Shown here piece by piece: positions 60,801 through 64,000 of a stretch of DNA of 64,000 nucleotides. Below the pieces are notes generated by a model. It worked only from the letters and a program-made list of their open reading frames with translations, was not told where the DNA came from and searched no databases. The DNA is from Liolophura sinensis (Eukaryota; Mollusca; Polyplacophora; Chitonida; Chitonidae), in contig NC_088298.1 in the NCBI RefSeq assembly GCF_032854445.1, forward strand, positions 4,584,160 to 4,648,159, in the 5' to 3' direction. The position numbers and the translations under genes are program-made. Every line of letters begins with the position of its first letter. Position 1 is the stretch's first letter.

Positions 60801-62330
60801 CATGCGGGACCCAGTCAGTAAGAACTACGATCAATGCCATGAATCCTGGGATACACTTTCCGAGTCCCAGAGCGAAACTTTAGGGCATTTACCATATCAT
60901 TTTTCAGCTGACTGTGACAGTTAATCGGTTTGATAGAGCAGTACTATCCAATGTACTGCCCAAATACAGAACTTCATTAGATTTTGTATAAACTAAGGGC
61001 CATATCATTTTTTTGCAACCCAACATTACACTCTCGCTGATTGGTGCATCCTGTCATATAACCTTGTGTATTTCAGCTGCCATCTTTCAAGAACTTTAAG
61101 GGCACGATACAGCAGCTGATCGAGAACCGTTACGTGATCAACGGGGAGATCTCGATCATCGACGATCAGACGATAGAGATCACTGAACTACCAATCAGAT
61201 CTTGGACACAGAATTACAAAGAGGACGTGCTGGAGCCCATGCTTCATGGCACAGAAAAGGTCCAGCCAATGATCCAGTAAGATTTCTCTTTTGTTTATTT
61301 ACCTATTTATGTTGTGTTTTATGCCGTACTCAAGAATATTTCACTTATACGACAGCAGCCAGCATTATGGTGGGAGGAAACCAAGCAGAGTCCAGACAAA
61401 AAACCCATTATAATTCGCAGGTTGCTGACAGAATTTACCGTATTCGCATGAGCTGGACTTTAACTCACAGCCACCACATTGGTAAGAGGCTCCTGGGTCA
61501 TTGTGCCGCGCTGGTGTGCTAACCTCCTCAGCCATGGAAGTCCCGATTTCTCCTTGGGCGCCATTGGAATTTATATTCTTCATCTTCTGTGGTATCATGC
61601 ATGTCTTGATATCTTGGTATCATGCATGTCTTGATATCTTGGTATCATGCATATCTTGATATCTTGGTATCATGCATGTTTCTGAACAGAATTTATGGTA
61701 AATGACAAGATTTTGTTTGGTTTTCAAAAAACTTACATATGGTTCTGAGACTTATATTTTTCAAGTAAGATATGCTATTTTCCAAAACAGCTGTCTAAGA
61801 TCAGTATTTCTGTCAATCTGATAAAAAGAGGAATTTGGTAATGGGCAAAATTTGAGGTCATTTAGCGTTTTGTAAAAAGTCTACCATTGAAACAGAAAAT
61901 TACCTTTCTCCATTTATGAATATCTCTATGTTTTTGTCATCCTTTTAAATGTTTTCAGAACTTTGTTCCCATTTGATAAATTTTTTAGCTTTTCAAAGTT
62001 TGAAATGTACTATAAGCCCTCCTAGTTACCAAATTTTTTAATACTGACTAAGTGATATGCTGGAGAAAAAGAAAAAAAACGATTGTGAACTAAGTTTTGA
62101 ATTTTGAAGAACCCCCTATCTATGCTGTTAAATGAGAGAAGCCAGTAGATTTGAAGCACTGGTTACATGTCAGATGATTTTGTTTTGATTATAGGGACTA
62201 CAAGGAGTACCATACAGACACGACGGTGAAGTTTGTGGTCAAGCTGACCCCGGATAAACTGGCTCAGGCTGAGGAGACTGGACTTCATAAGGTGTTCAAG
62301 ATACAGACGACAGCCACAACGGGAACAATG
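40609..62330 (+). CDS. TOP2: DNA topoisomerase II, 20 exons, 3' end outside window
   Basis: Twenty coding exons give about 1031 codons colinear with eukaryotic TOP2 from the N terminus to about two thirds of the protein. The ATPase domain has [38 protein letters not shown] and [10 protein letters not shown]. The QTK loop is in exon 10, and the TOPRIM EGDSA and [12 protein letters not shown] motifs are in exons 11 and 12. The winged helix has [14 protein letters not shown], and the catalytic Tyr lies in SPRYIFTML (codon 58093-58095). The enzyme passes one DNA duplex through another with ATP, in the nucleus. All junctions are GT-AG with matching phase. Exons 10 and 11 contain five one-base indels. 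The coiled-coil end, C-gate rest and C-terminal domain must lie beyond 64000. Confidence 0.97.
42040..42193 (-). repeat. TAATTC/GAATTA repeat family, TOP2 intron 1
   Basis: In reverse it reads 'taattcttcaaccctttcgc', 'gcaaggtgtttattcaagca', 'tattctgaag', 'agccctgacattggcc'. The far end is degenerate. Confidence 0.7.
42476..42691 (+). mobile_element. MITE-like family C, TOP2 intron 1
   Basis: About 216 bp, beginning 'taattcttcaacatttgag' and ending 'gaaaggttgaggaatta'. The ends are an imperfect inverted repeat. It lies 280 bp from an inverted copy (42040-42193). Confidence 0.75.
42952..43194 (+). CDS. TOP2: TOP2 exon 2
   Basis: 243 bases between ttttacag and gtacgg, phase 0. It holds a poorly conserved N-terminal extension rich in charged residues, then [15 protein letters not shown] and [12 protein letters not shown]. 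Confidence 0.95.
43208..43420 (-). mobile_element. SINE family 1, 13 bp after TOP2 exon 2
   Basis: A diverged copy: tail 'atatttatttatttcattaa', body 'gttgggaggaaacgcacaac', 'ggagaggaagccagcataag', and head in reverse 'gggttagcatgctgcc'. Parts of the body are deleted. Confidence 0.8.
43591..43725 (-). repeat. SINE family 1, 5'-truncated, TOP2 intron 2
   Basis: Clear tail 'tatttatttatttgattggt' and body 'cagccagcattatggtggga'. It ends after 'cttcccacgcatgaac'. Confidence 0.85.
44615..44708 (+). CDS. TOP2: TOP2 exon 3
   Basis: 94 bases between ttgcag and gtaagt. Encodes [19 protein letters not shown] then [12 protein letters not shown], ending with one base of Val. Confidence 0.95.
44738..44876 (+). 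repeat. About 70-bp direct duplication in TOP2 intron 3
   Basis: 'gcgggaaaattctcaggctc' with 'ttagccaatgaggttgtagg' is repeated as 'gcgggaaactacactggctc' with 'ttagccaatgaggttgcagg', offset by about 71 bases. Confidence 0.8.
45058..45180 (+). repeat. MITE family B end, TOP2 intron 3
   Basis: 'atggtaaatgacctttaatt' and 'tcgtccatgacgagggtctt' match the left terminal repeat of the element at 53303-53533. The right end was not recognised. Confidence 0.55.
45377..45440 (+). CDS. TOP2: TOP2 exon 4, ATP-site Asn
   Basis: 64 bases between tttcag and gtaagt. Encodes [20 protein letters not shown]. The Asn in NAAD is the Mg-ATP-coordinating residue of GHKL ATPases. Confidence 0.95.
45575..45720 (+). 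CDS. TOP2: TOP2 exon 5
   Basis: 146 bases between tttcag and gtatgt. Encodes [16 protein letters not shown] and [20 protein letters not shown]. Confidence 0.96.
46126..46396 (-). mobile_element. SINE family 1, best full-length copy
   Basis: About 270 bp in TOP2 intron 5. In reverse: head 'ggggcctccgtggctcagtc', 'ggttagcgcgctagcgcagc', B-box-like 'gtgagttcaagtccagctca', body 'cggccgccgtcgtataagtg'-type, and a tail of AAATA units. Possible flanking duplication 'tttcattctgta' versus 'cttcgttctata' with mismatches. Confidence 0.93.
47685..47782 (+). CDS. TOP2: TOP2 exon 6, ATP lid
   Basis: 98 bases between ttccag and gtgagg. Encodes [20 protein letters not shown], the glycine-rich ATP-binding loop. 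Confidence 0.96.
47826..48290. repeat. 24-bp minisatellite in TOP2 intron 6
   Basis: About seventeen units of 'ttcactatgttttattacat' plus 'gtcc', later shortening to about 21-22 bp. The plus-strand 167-codon frame with the eight-residue repeat MSFTVFYY is a consequence of the 24-bp period, not a gene. Confidence 0.92.
48295..48490 (+). mobile_element. SINE family 1, head truncated, TOP2 intron 6
   Basis: Begins at 'gtcgctgtgagttcaagtcc' (B box) directly after the 24-bp array and ends 'acaccaatcagataataaat'. The A-box part is missing. Confidence 0.88.
48631..48843 (+). CDS. TOP2: TOP2 exon 7
   Basis: 213 bases between ctttag and gtaagt, phase 0. Encodes TWGDNM, the transducer start, and [19 protein letters not shown] to VFLNGKRLP. 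Confidence 0.96.
48952..49188 (+). mobile_element. SINE family 1, full length, TOP2 intron 7
   Basis: Head 'ggggcctccatggtctaggt' and 'ggttagcgtgccagaacggc', B-box-like 'gtgagttcaagtttagcg', body and a short tail 'aaaataaataagta'. The 'ttgagtacggcg' block near the tail is missing. Confidence 0.88.
49471..49644 (+). CDS. TOP2: TOP2 exon 8
   Basis: 174 bases between ctccag and gtcagc. Encodes [19 protein letters not shown] and [20 protein letters not shown] then SIATTK. Confidence 0.96.
49870..51950. repeat. 2.1-kb two-monomer minisatellite in TOP2 intron 8
   Basis: Built from a 44-bp monomer (ccttgaattctgtgaggggc plus cgtctgtaacatgttctgtg plus aggg) and a shorter monomer of about 26-27 bp (taacatattctgtgagcggc plus cgccag) that lacks the 'ccttgaatt' part. 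Mixed order yields higher-order blocks. The 44-bp step gives three-frame minus-strand frames up to 297 codons with a 44-residue repeat, all artefacts. Almost every 44-bp unit carries GAATTC. Confidence 0.95.
52119..52220 (+). CDS. TOP2: TOP2 exon 9
   Basis: 102 bases between tttcag and gtgagt. Encodes [20 protein letters not shown] and [14 protein letters not shown]. Confidence 0.95.
52577..52714 (+). CDS. TOP2: TOP2 exon 10, two compensating indels
   Basis: 138 bases between ctccag and gtaagg. It begins [19 protein letters not shown]. One base is missing at about 52634-52635, immediately before the QTK codons, and one extra base at about 52678 restores the frame, so the exon length stays a multiple of three. 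Read literally, TGA at 52652-52654 would stop translation. Confidence 0.88.
52940..53237 (+). CDS. TOP2: TOP2 exon 11, three indels, TOPRIM Glu
   Basis: 298 bases between ctttag and gtaagt; the family length would be 297. Extra bases lie at about 52951 and 53049, and one base is missing at about 53121, inside the EGDSA motif. In the corrected reading it carries [20 protein letters not shown] and ends [16 protein letters not shown]. Confidence 0.85.
53303..53533. mobile_element. MITE family B, TOP2 intron 11
   Basis: Left end 'cccataaatgacctaaaatt' then 'tcgtcctaagaaag'. The right end in reverse reads 'taccctaaatgacccgaaat' then 'ttcgtccatgacta'. About 230 bp with terminal inverted repeats of about 25 bp and no coding capacity. 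Related copies are at 45058, 56030 and 61688. Confidence 0.8.
53763..53999 (+). CDS. TOP2: TOP2 exon 12, TOPRIM DxD
   Basis: 237 bases between cctcag and gtattc. Encodes [31 protein letters not shown] with the metal-binding Asp residues, and EEFITPIVK at the end. Confidence 0.96.
53941..54085 (+). repeat. Tandem duplication across the TOP2 exon 12 donor
   Basis: Segments around 'tcatcactcaatttgtcaag' and 'gtattctttctgcccaaaac' repeat the true exon end and donor (54000) about 51 bases downstream. A weaker earlier unit lies inside the exon ('tctggccaaaccttctcaag'). Confidence 0.8.
54292..54397 (+). CDS. TOP2: TOP2 exon 13
   Basis: 106 bases between gtacag and gtattt. Encodes [20 protein letters not shown] and TWKIKYYK, ending with one base of Gly. 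Confidence 0.95.
54510..54700 (+). mobile_element. SINE family 1, TOP2 intron 13
   Basis: Head 'ggaggcctccatggcttagt' and 'ggttagagggattgtgc', B-box-like 'atgagttcaagtctcatgc', body partially deleted, ending 'aatcaaatcactaaata'. Confidence 0.82.
54971..55080 (+). CDS. TOP2: TOP2 exon 14
   Basis: 110 bases between ctctag and gtaagc. Encodes [20 protein letters not shown] and [14 protein letters not shown]. Confidence 0.95.
56030..56254. mobile_element. MITE family B, TOP2 intron 14
   Basis: Left 'taccttaaaatgagctaaat' then 'ttcatccatgactg'; right 'gggcgaaattttaggtcatt' then 'agggta'. Terminal repeats are recognisable but diverged. Confidence 0.65.
56536..56628 (+). CDS. TOP2: TOP2 exon 15
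   Basis: 93 bases between gtttag and gtatgg, phase 0. Encodes [20 protein letters not shown] and RRLEMGLPE. Confidence 0.95.
56662..57015. repeat. 45-bp minisatellite in TOP2 intron 15
   Basis: About eight copies of 'caggctagtctgtagtgaac', 'cactagctctccattgtttc', 'cacca'. Variant units with 'ccagttgttccccacatact' alternate in the right half. The frames of 80-87 codons are periodic artefacts. Confidence 0.92.
57095..57331 (+). CDS. TOP2: TOP2 exon 16, winged-helix start
   Basis: 237 bases between tttcag and gtgagt. Encodes [40 protein letters not shown] and [15 protein letters not shown], the DNA-binding winged helix. Confidence 0.97.
57791..57839. repeat. (TA)n microsatellite, TOP2 intron 16
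   Basis: An uninterrupted TA run of about 24 units. Confidence 0.98.
57964..58112 (+). CDS. TOP2: TOP2 exon 17, catalytic Tyr
   Basis: 149 bases between ttgtag and gtaaga. Encodes [40 protein letters not shown] and TML. The Tyr codon at 58093-58095 forms the covalent DNA link. Confidence 0.97.
58893..59124 (+). CDS. TOP2: TOP2 exon 18
   Basis: 232 bases between ttttcag and gtaaga. Encodes [39 protein letters not shown] and [15 protein letters not shown] of the tower region. Confidence 0.97.
59125..61076 (+). other. TOP2 intron 18, largely unassigned
   Basis: Almost 2 kb. 'gataaatgacctaaagtttc' near 59484 resembles the left terminal repeat of MITE family B. The part at 59760-60600 is more GC-rich than its surroundings and holds two unremarkable frames of 74-92 codons. 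It could be an unrecognised insertion. Confidence 0.4.
61077..61276 (+). CDS. TOP2: TOP2 exon 19
   Basis: 200 bases between tttcag and gtaaga. Encodes [20 protein letters not shown] and [20 protein letters not shown], ending with two bases of Gln. Confidence 0.96.
61289..61544 (-). mobile_element. SINE family 1, 12 bp after TOP2 exon 19
   Basis: Tail 'tgtttatttacctatttatg', body 'gacagcagccagcattatgg', and head in reverse 'gggacttccatggctgagga'. Nearly full length with small deletions, directly behind the exon 19 donor. Confidence 0.88.
61592..61680. repeat. 25-bp short tandem array
   Basis: About three and a half copies of 'tatcatgcatgtcttgatat' plus 'cttgg' in TOP2 intron 19. Confidence 0.9.
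61688..61868. repeat. Diverged MITE family B-like element, TOP2 intron 19
   Basis: Left 'tatggtaaatgacaagattt', right 'ggcaaaatttgaggtcattt'. The inverted ends resemble family B but with several differences. Confidence 0.45.
62195..62330 (+). CDS. TOP2: TOP2 exon 20, last in window
   Basis: 136 bases between attatag and gtacga. Encodes [20 protein letters not shown] and [15 protein letters not shown], phase 0. The next exon, expected to encode the segment after this Met, is not found before 64000. Confidence 0.95.
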
Positions 62331-62466
62331 GTACGATGTCACACATTGCTGCCCGTTAGTGCTCAGAGGCTAACCTTCCACCAGAAAAACTCCATAAATT
62401 TAATGGAATGAAGTATCATATTAAACTGGAAATCGTGATATTTAATCCTTATTATTATTATTACCT

Positions 62467-62690
62467 AATTCCTCAAATTTTTTGCTTCTGAGAGAGCAAA
62501 TTTCTGTCCAATTTATGCAGATTTTTAATTTGATTTTAAAGACACACCTGCATTGATTGGACGGGCTAATTTCAAGGCTTCACAAAAAGTATAATTTGAT
62601 CACTAAACACAGAAAAATGTCTTCAGAATATGCTTGAATACACACCTTGCAAAAATGTGAAAAGTTGAAGAATTACAGAACTATGATTTT
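62467..62690 (-). mobile_element. MITE-like family C, TOP2 intron 20
   Basis: Ends 'taattcctcaaattttttgc' and 'gtgaaaagttgaagaatta' form an imperfect inverted repeat. The inner part contains, in reverse, 'gtgtgtattcaagcatattc' and 'agccttgaaattagcccg', matching 42476-42691. Confidence 0.72.
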
Positions 62691-63162
62691 AACAGAGTGA
62701 AAGGGGCTTGTGGCTGTAATACTGTATGCTTACAATGTCCCCGGCAATTTCTTCTTCATTATTTTGTGGAAGAGTGAAATAAGATGTACATTCACATATA
62801 CACACATACATCCACATAGATATATCTACATATTCACCTCTCCAGAATTGTAGTTCACTTTGAGATGTTTTCCTGTTTCTTATAGTAAAAATTTACGTAA
62901 AACCAGATTCATGTAAAAAGCGCTGATAATGTTGAATTTGTTGGCTTTCACTTCTGCATTTATTTATTCTACCACCATGTCGTAAGAACTAGCCCTCAGC
63001 AAGCTGTTAGGTTACTGGTCATAAAACCTGTGCCTTTAGCTTGAAAATTTGCATCTCACCTGTGTTGATTCCAAGGCACGAAATACTGCCAAAAGTAATG
63101 GTATTTTATAAGAATCTTTTGAAATTGAGCAGAAATAAAGCAATTGTAATGTAAATGTACAT

Positions 63163-63990
63163 GATGATGTAACTGTAGTTCCCAGTCCTCTGTCCTCACA
63201 ACCTGCATGATGATGTAACTGTAGTCCCTACTCCTCTGTCCTCACAACCTGCATGAGGATGTAACTGTAGTTCCCAGTCCTCTGTCCTCACAACCTGCAT
63301 GAGGATGTAACTGTAGTTAATACTCCTCTGTCCTCACAACCTGCATGAGGATGTAACTGTAGTTCCTACTCCTCTGTCCTCACAACCTGCATGAGGATGT
63401 AACTGTAGTTCCTACTCCTCTGTCCTCACAACCTGCATGATGATGTAACTGTAGTTCCTACTCCTCTGTCCTCACAACCTGCATGAGGATGTAACTGTAG
63501 TTCCCAGTCCTCTGTCCTCACAACCTGCATGAGGATGTAACTGTAGTTAATACTCCTCTGTCCTCACAACCTGCATGAGGATGTAACTGTAGTTCCTACT
63601 CCTCTGTCCTCACAACCTGCATGAGGATGTAACTGTAGTTCCTACTCCTCTGTCCTCACAACCTGCATGAGGATGTAACTGTAGTTCCTACTCCTCTGTC
63701 CTCACAACCTGCATGATGATGTAACTGTAGTTCCTACTCCTCTGTCCTCACAACCTGCATGAGGATGTAACTGTAGTTCCTACTCCTCTGTCCTCACAAC
63801 CTGCATGAGGATGTAACTGTAGTTCCTACTCCTCTGTCCTCACAACCTGCATGAGGATGTAACTGTAGTTAATACTCCTCTGTCCTCACAACCTGCATGA
63901 GGATGTAACTGTAGATCCTACTCCTCTGTCCTCACAACCTGCATGATGATGTAACTGTAGTTCCTAGTCCTCTGTCCTCTCAACCTCCAG
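63163..63990. repeat. 46-bp minisatellite in TOP2 intron 20, near window end
   Basis: About eighteen copies of 'gtaactgtagttcctactcc' plus 'tctgtcctcacaacctgcat' plus 'gaggat'. Variant positions are gagg/gatg and cctact/cccagt/aatact. The array becomes irregular close to base 64000. Confidence 0.95.
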
Positions 63991-64000
63991 TTGTCTTCTT

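Overview
The window is eukaryotic nuclear DNA. Genes are split by GT-AG introns, non-coding sequence dominates, and dispersed tRNA-derived SINEs, MITE-like inverted-repeat elements and minisatellites are abundant. The dominant SINE (about 265 bp, tRNA-like head, tail of repeated AAATA) resembles repeats I associate with molluscs and other lophotrochozoans. That recollection is the only basis for suggesting a mollusc, with a brachiopod as the alternative. No species is claimed.

Layout. 1-12.4 kb: no recognisable gene; several repeat families, a 48-bp minisatellite (1.8-2.2 kb) and a 46-bp minisatellite carrying SINE insertions (9.4-10.5 kb). 12.5-12.9 kb (+): a 139-residue two-TM CD225/dispanin-family protein. 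13-22.5 kb: no gene; minisatellites with 63-, 34- and 35-bp units and several SINEs. 22.6-26.4 kb (-): a two-exon core-2/I-branching beta-1,6-GlcNAc transferase (GT14). 28.4-30.75 kb (-): a broken Ty3/Gypsy-like LTR retrotransposon (zinc knuckle, protease, start of reverse transcriptase). 30.9-36.9 kb: repeats only. 37.0-39.6 kb (-): a complete five-exon UBE2G2 gene (165 aa). 40.6 kb to the window end (+): the first 20 coding exons of DNA topoisomerase II (about 1031 codons, ATPase, TOPRIM, winged helix and catalytic Tyr); the C-terminal part lies beyond the window.

UBE2G2 and TOP2 are head to head, with about 1 kb between start codons. That interval holds an ETS-type site, CCAAT boxes in both orientations and a CHR-like TTTGAA, so a shared promoter region is plausible. 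The other genes are unrelated in function: topology control (TOP2), ER-associated ubiquitination (UBE2G2), Golgi O-glycan branching (GCNT-like) and a small membrane protein (CD225).

The points most worth a second look are five single-base indels confined to TOP2 exons 10 and 11, while the other 18 exons are clean; a tandem duplication that copies the TOP2 exon-12 splice donor; a 2.1-kb two-monomer minisatellite in TOP2 intron 8; three MITE-like families; and a SINE inserted into a minisatellite with an exact 12-bp target duplication. I found no convincing undescribed gene system. The novelty here lies in repeat biology and in the fine structure of TOP2.
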